A DNA stretch of 64,000 nucleotides from Buttiauxella sp965119215 (lineage in GTDB: Bacteria > Pseudomonadota > Gammaproteobacteria > Enterobacterales > Enterobacteriaceae): assembly GCA_965119215.1 (NCBI GenBank), contig CBCPKK010000035.1, positions 6,599-70,598 of the forward strand, given 5' to 3'. Positions 16,521 to 25,156 of the stretch are shown here, piece by piece (position 1 is the stretch's first letter; every line of letters begins with the position of its first letter). The notes under the pieces are model-generated. The model worked only from the letters and a program-made list of their open reading frames with translations. It was not told the DNA's origin and made no database searches. The position numbers and the translations under genes are program-made.

Positions 16521-19500
16521 ATGAATCATAAAAATAAAACCGCCCGCCGCTTGTTAACGCTGTGCTTCTTTAGCGGCCTGACGTTCGGCGCTACGGCTGC
16601 CGATAACAATCCGGCGTTAAAAGCGTTATTTGATCAGGCCAACTACTGGCATGAAAAGTCGCATGACGACCTGGCAAAAGAAGCGCTGCAAAAAGTCCTG
16701 ATGGTGGACGCCAATAACACTCAGGCGATGTACCTGATGGCGTTGTGGGCGCAGCAGGCCGGGGATCTCAAAGGTGCCGCGCAGTGGCGTGAGCGCCTGT
16801 CGGCAGTTTCGCCACAAGATAACAACTTGCAGGCGCTGGATAACGCGAAACAAATTCAGCAGATCCCGCGTGGGCAACTGGATTTGGCGCGCCAACAGGC
16901 ACGAAGCGGCAATATCCCCGCCGCCCTGGCGACCTGGCGCAGCTTGTTTAATGGCGACCAACCGCCGCCGAGCCTCGCGCCGGAATACTATCTGACTATG
17001 GCGGGCGATAAATCGCTGTACCCGCAAGCCGTGCAAGGCCTGCGCCAGTACACCGCGCAGAATCCGCAGGATAACGGTGGGCGTATTGCGCTGGGCAAAG
17101 TGCTGACTTACCAGGAAGGCACTCGCCGTGAAGGCATGGACATCCTGCAAAATATGGCAAGCGGCAGCCCGGATGCTGATAAAGCGCTGCGTCAGGCGTT
17201 GTTGTGGCTCGGCCCAACGGCCAGTGACGAAGCGTATTATCAAACCTTCCTCCAGCGTCACCCGAAAGATACGACGGTACAAGATTACTACCGCAAAAGT
17301 ATTGGTGGCACGGCTAAAGGTGCAGGGTTTACCGCCCTTAACAGCGGCAATACGGATGCGGCGAAAAGCCAGTTCGAACAAGTGCTGCAAACCAACCCGC
17401 AAGACGCCGATGCCCTTGCCGGAATGGGCTATATCGCGCAGCGTAAGGGTGATTACACCGCAGCGGCAGAATATCTGAACCGTGCGGCAAACCTTGGCGG
17501 CAACCAGTCTGATGAACGCAAACAGCAAGCTGATGATGCCGAGTTTTATGGCCAACTGGCGAGCGCACAGGCCGCGTTCAAGCAGGGGAATATCAGCCAG
17601 GCGCTGGCGCTTAGTGCGCCTTTGGCGCAGCAAAGTGGCGAACGCGGTACGGCGGCGAAATTATTCCGTGCCGATGTGCAGCGCCACAACAAAGATTACG
17701 CCGCAGCAGAACAGACTTTGCGCGGCATTCTGAACGAGCAACCTAATAACGGTTCAGCGCGTGAAAACCTGTACTACGTTTTGCGCGAGCAGAACAAAAC
17801 GGCTGAAGCGCAGGCGATGCTGCAAACTCTGCCCGCCAGTTTGCAGGCGAAGTTGCAGCCGCGAGTTTCTTCTGGTGGAAACCCAACTGACCCGGTAAGG
17901 CGACAAGCGCAGCAGGCAGCGGCAAACGGCGATCCTCAGCGCGCCATCGCCATTTTGCAGCAGGGTGTTGCGCGTTATCCTTCCGACCCGTGGCTGCGTC
18001 TCGATTTAGCGCGCCAGTTACAAAAGCAGGGAAACACTGCGGAAGCGAGCAACGTAATGGCTCCGTCTTTCCGGCCTAACGCGTCTAACACCGAACTGTA
18101 TGCCGGTGCGCTGTTTGCCAGCGAAAACAACGCCTGGCAGCAATCGCAAACCTTGCTTTCGCGCATTCCAGCGTCCAGCCAAAACAGTGACATGCGTGCC
18201 CTTGCGGCGCGTGTGAACTACAACCTGCAAATGTCCGTCGCCGAACGCTATCTGGCGCAGGGCGATACCGTTGCTGCGGCTAACACCTTAAAAGCGCTGG
18301 CGATGCGTCCACCGCAAAGCCCGGCAGATGCGGGAAAACTGGCGAAAATGCTGGCGCAAACCGGTGATGTCAGCACTGCGGTGACGATTGTGCGCGACAA
18401 CATGCGCCATGGCGTACAGGGCAACGCAGGTGATTATGGCGACCAGATTGCGGTACTTAATCAGGCCGGACTTGGCAATGAAGCGCAGGCGTTTCTTGCT
18501 AACCCAGAATTGCAGACGCGCAGCACCGCCACGCAACTTGCCAGTGTGCGCAATGGCTACGTGATCAACGAAGTCGATCAATTGCGTACTCAGGGAAATT
18601 ACGCGGCAGCATACGACAAACTGATCCGCGCCATGCAAAGTGACCCGCAAAACACCGATCTGATGTTTGCCATGGCTCGCCTGTATCAGTCCGGCAAAAT
18701 GAACAAAGAAGCGGGCGTGGTTTACGACTACCTGATGACGCGTGATACGCCGCAGCAGGATGCGCGTGCCGGTGCCATTGATGTGGCGCTTGCCAGCGGA
18801 AACGTAGATAAAGCCAAACAACTGACTGCCGGATTGCGTAACGATGCAACGCCGGATCGCTTGCTGTTACTGGCTCGCGTGGCGGAAGCCGATGGCAATC
18901 ACCAGCAGGCGATGACCTATCTGCGCACCGCGCGCGGAAAACTGCTTGGCCTGCAAGGAGCCGGTGGCGGTATCTCACCAACTATTGGTGGCCTGGCATT
19001 GGCGGATAACCCGTTCACACCGAAAACCTCCGTTGCCCCGCAAGCCGCGTCGAACTCGCTGTATGGCGAAGCCATGCCGTGGCAAGTCGCGCAGCTGGCA
19101 CGTAATCCACAAACGGCTCCTCCGGGAACCACACGTACTGATTTGCCTGTCGAAACTGCACAGGCTGGTACGTTGCGCCAGGTGGATAACATGATGGAGC
19201 AGCTCACCGAAAAAACAGCGACGTGGGCGCAAGGTGCTGTGTCGGTGCGTGGGCGTGATGGCGAAAGCGGGCTGAGTAAACTCACTGAAATTAAATCGCC
19301 GTTGCAGTGGTCAACGGTGCCGTTTGGCGACTCCCGCTTAGATCTTAACGTCACGCCGATAAGCCTGAATGCGGGAAGCTCCTCTGACGAATCCAGCCGC
19401 CGTTTTGGTACGGGCGCGTTGATTCAGGGGCAGGTGGGCGAGGCGATGTATAACGCTTCAACCACCACGCCGCCAGAACTACCAAATATCGACAAGATAA

Positions 19501-20369
19501 CAGTGCCTTCTCAGGGCTCGCAAAGTGCGACGGGTGTTGAATTCGCCATGGCGTTGACGGGTGAACAGTACAAGCTGGACGTCGGTTCCACGCCGCTTGG
19601 TCAGGATTTGAATACCGTGGTCGGGGGCGTGCAGTGGTCGCCACAGCTAACGGATTACCTGAAATTAATCCTGACCGGTGAGCGCCGTGCCATTACCGAT
19701 AGCCTGCTTTCTTACGTGGGCGTGGAAGATAAATACAGCGGCAAGAAATGGGGCCAGGTCACCAAGAACGGCGGTAGTGCGCAGCTAAGTTACGATAACG
19801 GCGACGCCGGCTTTTATGCCGGGTTCGGGCTGTATAACTATTTGGGCGAAAACGTGCCGAGCAACAACAACGTCAACGGTTCAGCGGGTGTTTATCTGCG
19901 CCCGTACCACTTTGACGACCGTGAGTTGAAAACCGGCATCAGCATGAGTTACATGAACTTCTCGAAAAACCTTAGCTACTTCAGCTACGGGCAAGGGGGC
20001 TATTTCAGCCCGCAGGATTACATCAGCGTCTCCTTCCCGGTGGATTACACGCAGCGGTTCGATAACTGGAAAATGTCGGTTGGCGCATCGTTGGGTTACC
20101 AGTCTTATACCCAGGATGAAAGCCCGTACTTCCCAGGCGATTCGCGCTTGCAGTCGCAGCTGGAAGATTACGTCTCCCGCGGCTTTGCGAAAGAAGCCTG
20201 GTACAGCGGCAGCAGCCAGAACGGCATGGGTTATAACCTGCGTGCCGCAGCCGATTACAAAGTTAACAAGGATATGACGATTGGTGGTCAGGTGGGTTAT
20301 GACACCTTTGGTGATTACAACGAAAGTACCGCGCAGCTCTACTTCCGTTACTTGCTTGGGAATAATTAA
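16521..20369 (+). CDS. bcsC: Cellulose export outer-membrane protein BcsC
   Basis: A 1282-residue secretion protein with a signal peptide ending near GATAAD (about residue 27). A long periplasmic stretch of tetratricopeptide repeats (about 30-830) is rich in A-x-W/L-x4-G-x2-A patterns, and a C-terminal BcsC beta-barrel domain (about 930-1282) ends in an outer-membrane-type tail (AQLYFRYLLGNN). It carries the polymer through the periplasm and outer membrane. It is longer than E. coli BcsC (about 1157 residues), with extra TPR length. The gene sits between bcsB (12 bp) and bcsD (2 bp); in E. coli bcsZ precedes bcsC. Confidence 0.94.
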   Translation: MNHKNKTARRLLTLCFFSGLTFGATAADNNPALKALFDQANYWHEKSHDDLAKEALQKVLMVDANNTQAMYLMALWAQQAGDLKGAAQWRERLSAVSPQDNNLQALDNAKQIQQIPRGQLDLARQQARSGNIPAALATWRSLFNGDQPPPSLAPEYYLTMAGDKSLYPQAVQGLRQYTAQNPQDNGGRIALGKVLTYQEGTRREGMDILQNMASGSPDADKALRQALLWLGPTASDEAYYQTFLQRHPKDTTVQDYYRKSIGGTAKGAGFTALNSGNTDAAKSQFEQVLQTNPQDADALAGMGYIAQRKGDYTAAAEYLNRAANLGGNQSDERKQQADDAEFYGQLASAQAAFKQGNISQALALSAPLAQQSGERGTAAKLFRADVQRHNKDYAAAEQTLRGILNEQPNNGSARENLYYVLREQNKTAEAQAMLQTLPASLQAKLQPRVSSGGNPTDPVRRQAQQAAANGDPQRAIAILQQGVARYPSDPWLRLDLARQLQKQGNTAEASNVMAPSFRPNASNTELYAGALFASENNAWQQSQTLLSRIPASSQNSDMRALAARVNYNLQMSVAERYLAQGDTVAAANTLKALAMRPPQSPADAGKLAKMLAQTGDVSTAVTIVRDNMRHGVQGNAGDYGDQIAVLNQAGLGNEAQAFLANPELQTRSTATQLASVRNGYVINEVDQLRTQGNYAAAYDKLIRAMQSDPQNTDLMFAMARLYQSGKMNKEAGVVYDYLMTRDTPQQDARAGAIDVALASGNVDKAKQLTAGLRNDATPDRLLLLARVAEADGNHQQAMTYLRTARGKLLGLQGAGGGISPTIGGLALADNPFTPKTSVAPQAASNSLYGEAMPWQVAQLARNPQTAPPGTTRTDLPVETAQAGTLRQVDNMMEQLTEKTATWAQGAVSVRGRDGESGLSKLTEIKSPLQWSTVPFGDSRLDLNVTPISLNAGSSSDESSRRFGTGALIQGQVGEAMYNASTTTPPELPNIDKITVPSQGSQSATGVEFAMALTGEQYKLDVGSTPLGQDLNTVVGGVQWSPQLTDYLKLILTGERRAITDSLLSYVGVEDKYSGKKWGQVTKNGGSAQLSYDNGDAGFYAGFGLYNYLGENVPSNNNVNGSAGVYLRPYHFDDRELKTGISMSYMNFSKNLSYFSYGQGGYFSPQDYISVSFPVDYTQRFDNWKMSVGASLGYQSYTQDESPYFPGDSRLQSQLEDYVSRGFAKEAWYSGSSQNGMGYNLRAAADYKVNKDMTIGGQVGYDTFGDYNESTAQLYFRYLLGNN

Positions 20370-20371
20370 TC

Positions 20372-20839
20372 ATGAATGACGCGCAGCTTTTGCAGTATTT
20401 TCAACACCAGCAGACCCAGTCGGGCTGGTTCTCTCTGCTCCACATCATGATTGATAGCATGGTGCAAAATGCGGGTGAAGCGGAAAGCCGCCCGTTTCTG
20501 ATACAAATGGGTGATACGTTAGCCGGACGTCACCCATTAGCATTAGCGCGAACTGTGGGCGAACTCGAAGCGCAGATAAATGTTCAGCTTGCCCGTTTCA
20601 ACTGGGGCTATATTGATATCGAGGCCAGCGAAACGGCAATGCTGATTCGCCACATGGCCTTACCTGTTCCCGCTGAAGAAGCGCAACAGGCTTCCTGGAA
20701 CACGGCATTCAGCACGGTTCTGGAAGGATTATACGCCCGCTGGTTACGCGATCAGGGCGGAAAACCGCATGTGTCGCTGTGGCGTGAATCCTCTGAATCA
20801 GCAACAGTGGTACACTTTCGATATCAAAATAGTCGATGA
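20372..20839 (+). CDS. bcsD: Cellulose synthase subunit BcsD
   Basis: A 155-residue acidic protein with no signal peptide, matching BcsD (AxCeSD family) in length and in its C-terminal pattern (RESSESATVVHFRYQNS). In Komagataeibacter BcsD forms a periplasmic octamer that gathers nascent glucan chains and promotes crystalline cellulose. In enteric type I operons it is the marker that separates them from the E. coli type II operon. It starts 2 bp after bcsC and ends 9 bp before bcsZ. The location in this host, periplasm or cytoplasm, is not shown by the sequence. Confidence 0.88.
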   Translation: MNDAQLLQYFQHQQTQSGWFSLLHIMIDSMVQNAGEAESRPFLIQMGDTLAGRHPLALARTVGELEAQINVQLARFNWGYIDIEASETAMLIRHMALPVPAEEAQQASWNTAFSTVLEGLYARWLRDQGGKPHVSLWRESSESATVVHFRYQNSR

Positions 20840-20848
20840 GGTGCTTCG

Positions 20849-21844
20849 ATGTGGCAGCGATGCAAAACGCTGATAGTGGCGGTGTTAGCCCTGGTCATCA
20901 GTCAGCAGGCGCTGGCTGATAGCGCATGGGACAGCTATAAATCACGGTTTTTAATGCCGGATGGTCGAATCGTCGATACCGGTAATAAAAACGTCAGCCA
21001 CACCGAAGGCCAGGGCTTTGCCATGATGATGGCCGTGGTCAACGACGATCGCGACAGTTTCGATAAGATGTGGATCTGGACGCGAAAAACCCTGAAAAAC
21101 CCCGATAACGGCCTGTTCTACTGGCGATACAATCCGGTTGAAGCGCAGCCTGTCACCGATAAAAATAACGCCACCGATGGGGATACGTTTATCGCGTGGG
21201 CGTTGTTAAAAGCCGGGAACAAGTGGCAGAGCCAGGATTATCTCAACGAGTCAGACGCGATTACTAAGGCGTTGGTGGCGCATAACGTGGTCCGTTTTGC
21301 GGGTTATCAAGTGATGTTGCCTGGTGCCAATGGCTTTAATCGCAACAGCTACGTGAACCTCAACCCATCCTATTTTATCTTCCCTGCGTGGCAGGACTTT
21401 GCTAATCGCAGCCATTTAATGGTGTGGAAGGATTTGATTAACGATGGGCAAAAGCTGCTGGGGAAAATGCATTTTGGCGACCCACAACTCCCATCCGACT
21501 GGGTTTCACTGTATTCCGATGGCCGAACGGTTCCTGCAACGCAGTGGCCTGCGCGCTTCAGTTACGATGCTATTCGCGTTCCACTTTACGTGTATTGGTT
21601 TAACCACAACAGCCCAGAGCTTGACGTCTATAAAGCCTGGTGGGGACGTTTCGCCCGTGACAAAACACCGGCCTGGGTGAATGTCACCACGGGTAACACC
21701 GCGCCGTATATGATGGCCGGCGGGTTACTGGCGGTGCGGGATTTAATCCTGCAACCCGCAGGAGTGGCGCAGCCGCAAATTACCGCGCAGGAAGACTACT
21801 ATTCAGCGAGTTTGAAAATGCTGGTGGCGTTGTCAGTGCGGTGA
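20849..21844 (+). CDS. bcsZ: Periplasmic endo-1,4-beta-glucanase BcsZ (GH8)
   Basis: A 331-residue glycoside hydrolase family 8 cellulase with a signal peptide cleaved near ALADS (residue 24). The proposed general acid Glu53 is in HTEGQGFAMM and the base Asp240 in FSYDAIRVPLY. The Asp-rich motif TDGDTFIAWAL around residue 110 shapes the active site. BcsZ trims nascent cellulose in the periplasm and supports normal secretion. It closes the bcs operon here, whereas in E. coli it lies between bcsB and bcsC. Confidence 0.94.
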   Translation: MWQRCKTLIVAVLALVISQQALADSAWDSYKSRFLMPDGRIVDTGNKNVSHTEGQGFAMMMAVVNDDRDSFDKMWIWTRKTLKNPDNGLFYWRYNPVEAQPVTDKNNATDGDTFIAWALLKAGNKWQSQDYLNESDAITKALVAHNVVRFAGYQVMLPGANGFNRNSYVNLNPSYFIFPAWQDFANRSHLMVWKDLINDGQKLLGKMHFGDPQLPSDWVSLYSDGRTVPATQWPARFSYDAIRVPLYVYWFNHNSPELDVYKAWWGRFARDKTPAWVNVTTGNTAPYMMAGGLLAVRDLILQPAGVAQPQITAQEDYYSASLKMLVALSVR

Positions 21845-21949
21845 TTGCAAAAAGAGCTATTAGGGGGAGAACACATTTCATCAACAGAAAGCTCGGACAG
21901 TGATTTCCCCGAATCTACGCTGTGACGCCTAAAACTCACCGCAATGCAG

Positions 21950-21955
21950 TATAAT
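21950..21955 (+). promoter_or_regulatory. Perfect -10 element upstream of pdeK
   Basis: TATAAT lies 53 bp before the proposed pdeK start, in the bcsZ-pdeK gap. No good -35 is found at 17 bp, so an extended or activator-dependent promoter is possible. Confidence 0.4.
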
Positions 21956-22007
21956 CAGCCTGCGTCAGAATACTTCTGGATAGTCACGGTCATTGCGGAG
22001 AGTCAGT

Positions 22008-23477
22008 TTGCGAGTCAGTCGTTCCTTAACGATTAAACAAATGGCGATGGTGTCAGCCGTTTCCGTCTTGTTTATTTTTATTTTTATCGTGGTACAGCTT
22101 TTTCACTTTGTGCAGCAAAGCCGCTACGACACAGCCAGCCAAATGGAGAAAATAGCCCATTCGGTGCGTATTCCGCTGTCTGCAGCAATCCTGAAAGCGG
22201 ATATTCCCCAGGCTGAGTCAATCCTGAATCAAATACAACCTTCCGGCATTATCAGCCGGGCGGATGTCGTTTTACCCAATCAGTTCCAGGCGTTACGCCA
22301 GAGCTTTACGCCAGAACGCCCCATTCCGATGTGGATTGCTCGCCTGTTTGAGCTTCCCGTCCAGATTTCCTTACCGCTGTATTCACTCGAACGCCCGGCA
22401 AACCCGCAGCCGCTGGCCTATCTTGTGCTGCAAGCGGACTCCTGGCGAATGTACAAATTCATCATCAGCACTATTTCGACGTTGCTGACGACATACCTGC
22501 TGCTGGCGCTGATTTTATCGGTGGCGATCAGCTGGTCGATTAACCGTTTGATTGTTCACCCGCTGCGTAAAATCGCCCGTGAACTCGATAACCTGAATCC
22601 GAACGATGCGGCGAGCCATCAGCTCTCGCTGCCTCCTCTCCATCATGATGATGAGATTGGCATGCTGGTGCGCAGTTATAATCGCAACCAACAAATGTCG
22701 CAGCGCCATCTGACTGAGGAACACGATTTACTGGCCGCATTAGAGAAGCAGCAGTTTGCCATTTGGTTACAACCGCAGGTGAACATGCAAACCCGCGAAG
22801 TCGTCAGCGCGGAAGTTTTACTGCGGATGCGGCAGCCTGATGGCCGATGGGCATTACCGGATGATTTGATTGCGCGCATCGAAGATTGCGGCCTGATGTT
22901 CACGATTGGCAACTGGATACTTGAAGAATCCTGCCGTGTGCTGGCGGGCTGGCAAAGCCTGGGCATCACGATGCCGTTGTCGGTGAATATTTCCGCGCAG
23001 CAACTGTTGCATGAGGATATGGGGTCATCGTTGCTGGAATTACTGGCACGTTATCGCATTCAGCCGGGCTTGCTGATTCTGGAAGTCACGGAAAGTCATC
23101 GCATTGACGATCCGAAAAAAGCAGTCAGTGTTTTGCGTCCGTTGCGTAAAGCCGGAATCAGGATAGCGCTGGATGACTTTGGGATGGGGTACGCGAGTCT
23201 GCGTCATCTGCATCACCTGAAGGCGCTACCGGTTGATGCCCTGAAACTCGATAAGAGTTTTGTTGAGGGCTTACCCGAAGACCATGCGATGGCGGGTGTG
23301 ATTATCGGTATGGCGAAAACATTAGGCCTGAAACTGGTGGCTGAAGGCGTCGAGAATCAGGAGCAGTGCGACTGGCTATTGAACGAAGGCGTGACCATCG
23401 CTCAGGGCTATCTGTTCTCCAGGGCTTTGACTCTAAAAGAATTTGATACGCAGTACTTGTCTACCACTCAACAGTAA
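22008..23477 (+). CDS. pdeK: PdeK-like c-di-GMP phosphodiesterase lacking the GGDEF domain
   Basis: A 489-residue protein equivalent to E. coli PdeK (YhjK/HmsP-like, about 650 residues). A transmembrane helix near residues 10-35, a periplasmic sensor region, a second helix (about 155-180), a HAMP segment ending in HHDDEIGMLVRSYNRNQQ, then at once a C-terminal EAL domain. The degenerate GGDEF domain of about 155 residues between HAMP and EAL in E. coli is missing without a frameshift. The EAL motifs AEVLLR, SVNISA, EVTESH, LDDFGMGY, LKLDKSFV and AEGVEN are intact, so it should be catalytic. The start is TTG 22008, with GGAG 7 nt upstream; a TTG at 21993 is also in frame. Confidence 0.9.
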   Translation: MRVSRSLTIKQMAMVSAVSVLFIFIFIVVQLFHFVQQSRYDTASQMEKIAHSVRIPLSAAILKADIPQAESILNQIQPSGIISRADVVLPNQFQALRQSFTPERPIPMWIARLFELPVQISLPLYSLERPANPQPLAYLVLQADSWRMYKFIISTISTLLTTYLLLALILSVAISWSINRLIVHPLRKIARELDNLNPNDAASHQLSLPPLHHDDEIGMLVRSYNRNQQMSQRHLTEEHDLLAALEKQQFAIWLQPQVNMQTREVVSAEVLLRMRQPDGRWALPDDLIARIEDCGLMFTIGNWILEESCRVLAGWQSLGITMPLSVNISAQQLLHEDMGSSLLELLARYRIQPGLLILEVTESHRIDDPKKAVSVLRPLRKAGIRIALDDFGMGYASLRHLHHLKALPVDALKLDKSFVEGLPEDHAMAGVIIGMAKTLGLKLVAEGVENQEQCDWLLNEGVTIAQGYLFSRALTLKEFDTQYLSTTQQ

Positions 23478-23652
23478 ACTATTTGTTGCAAATGTTATTT
23501 GGCTGGCGCGAGTCAGTTCAATTATTTAACAATTTTGTTTACAAATACGCGTTATGTCACTTTTGGGTGTTTTTGAGGGTGTTATTTTTGGTGCCGCAGG
23601 CCGATGGTCATTCAGGCGGTACTGTGGAATCTCTACCTCTCAAGGACACCCT

Positions 23653-24939
23653 ATGAAACTCTCTCTTTTCAAAAGCCTCTACTTCCAGGTCCTCACTGCG
23701 ATTGCTGTCGGCATTTTGCTGGGCCATTTTTACCCGGAAATAGGCGCGCAGATGAAACCGCTCGGCGATGCGTTCGTTAAATTGATTAAAATGATTATCG
23801 CGCCGGTTATCTTCTGTACGGTTGTGACCGGCATTGCGGGTATGGAAAGCATGAAAGCCGTTGGTCGCACTGGCGCGGTGGCTTTGCTTTACTTCGAAGT
23901 TGTCAGCACCGTTGCGCTAATCATCGGCCTGATTGTGGTAAACGTGCTGCAACCTGGTGCGGGCATGAACGTCGACCCGGCAACGCTTGATGCCAAAGCC
24001 GTGGCGATGTATGCCGAGCAGGCGCAACAGCAAGGCGTGGTTGCATTCTTACTGGATGTGATCCCGAGCAGCGTGATTGGCGCGTTTGCTAGCGGCAATA
24101 TCCTGCAAGTGTTGATGTTTGCCGTCCTGTTCGGTTTTGCGCTGCACCGCCTCGGCCACAAAGGCCAACTGATTTTCAATGTTATAGAGAGCTTCTCGCA
24201 GGTTATTTTCGGCATCATCAACATGATCATGCGCCTCGCGCCAATCGGTGCTTTTGGTGCCATGGCGTTTACTATCGGTAAATATGGCGTCGGGTCGCTG
24301 GTGCAGCTCGGTCAGTTGATCATCTGCTTCTATATCACTTGTATCCTGTTCGTGGTGGTGGTGTTGGGTTCTATCGCCCGAGTGACAGGTTTCAGCATCT
24401 TCAAATTTATCCGTTACATCAAAGAAGAACTGTTGATTGTTCTGGGCACCTCTTCCTCTGAATCTGCGCTGCCAAGAATGCTCGATAAAATGGAAAAACT
24501 CGGCTGCAAAAAATCGGTGGTGGGGCTGGTTATTCCAACCGGCTACTCCTTTAACCTCGATGGCACATCTATTTACCTGACGATGGCAGCGGTGTTTATC
24601 GCGCAGGCCACTAACAGCCACATGGATATTTTCCATCAAATCACGCTGCTGGTGGTGCTGTTGCTGTCCTCTAAAGGGGCTGCGGGTGTGACCGGGAGTG
24701 GCTTCATTGTGCTGGCGGCGACTATCTCCGCGGTTGGACATTTGCCGGTTGCAGGTCTTGCGTTAATTCTGGGTATCGACCGCTTTATGTCGGAAGCGCG
24801 TGCGCTGACAAACCTGGTGGGTAACGGCGTTGCGACAGTCGTTGTGGCGAAATGGGTTAAGCAACTGGACGAAAAACAGTTGAAAGAAACCCTCGATAAT
24901 CCACATTCCGCGAAAAAAGTGAGCGAAGTCTCTTCTTAA
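23653..24939 (+). CDS. dctA: C4-dicarboxylate/proton symporter DctA
   Basis: A 428-residue inner-membrane DAACS (glutamate transporter fold) symporter for succinate, fumarate, malate and orotate under aerobic conditions. It has about eight helices and two re-entrant hairpins. Substrate-site motifs include the Ser-rich LGTSSSESALPRM, TGYSFNLDGTSIYLTMAA and SSKGAAGVTGSGFIVLAAT, and the C-terminal binding helix has EARALTNLVGNGVATVVVAKW. ATG 23653 is chosen because AAGGA lies 6 nt upstream and MKLSLFKSLYFQVLTAI matches DctA; a longer frame from 23554 has no support. In E. coli it is induced by DcuS-DcuR and CRP. Confidence 0.96.
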   Translation: MKLSLFKSLYFQVLTAIAVGILLGHFYPEIGAQMKPLGDAFVKLIKMIIAPVIFCTVVTGIAGMESMKAVGRTGAVALLYFEVVSTVALIIGLIVVNVLQPGAGMNVDPATLDAKAVAMYAEQAQQQGVVAFLLDVIPSSVIGAFASGNILQVLMFAVLFGFALHRLGHKGQLIFNVIESFSQVIFGIINMIMRLAPIGAFGAMAFTIGKYGVGSLVQLGQLIICFYITCILFVVVVLGSIARVTGFSIFKFIRYIKEELLIVLGTSSSESALPRMLDKMEKLGCKKSVVGLVIPTGYSFNLDGTSIYLTMAAVFIAQATNSHMDIFHQITLLVVLLLSSKGAAGVTGSGFIVLAATISAVGHLPVAGLALILGIDRFMSEARALTNLVGNGVATVVVAKWVKQLDEKQLKETLDNPHSAKKVSEVSS

Positions 24940-24951
24940 TCCCCCTCAATT

Positions 24952-24980
24952 GCCCACAGCGACTTGCCCTCGCTGTGGGC
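24952..24980. terminator. Strong stem-loop after dctA
   Basis: A perfect 11-bp GCCCACAGCGA/TCGCTGTGGGC stem with a 7-nt loop, 12 bp after the dctA stop. No T-tract follows, so it may act in message stabilisation or Rho-dependent termination. Confidence 0.5.
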
Positions 24981-25156
24981 TGCTGCGCATAATTAACCCC
25001 TGAGCCATTTTTTTTGGCATTTTTTGAATTTTTAAAGTGACGTTTTCGCTAACATGCGGTCAAACGGAGTGGTGAAACGTCATCTGTGGTGGCTTTATTG
25101 CGTAATGTGATGTCGCCATTACACTTTTTAATCAGGATTGTTTTCCAGGGGTTAAC

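Noticed and set aside
16626..17633. 335-codon open frame antisense to bcsC
   Set aside because: A shadow of the TPR-coding region; low-complexity Arg/Leu composition, no ribosome site, and bcsC is clearly coding.
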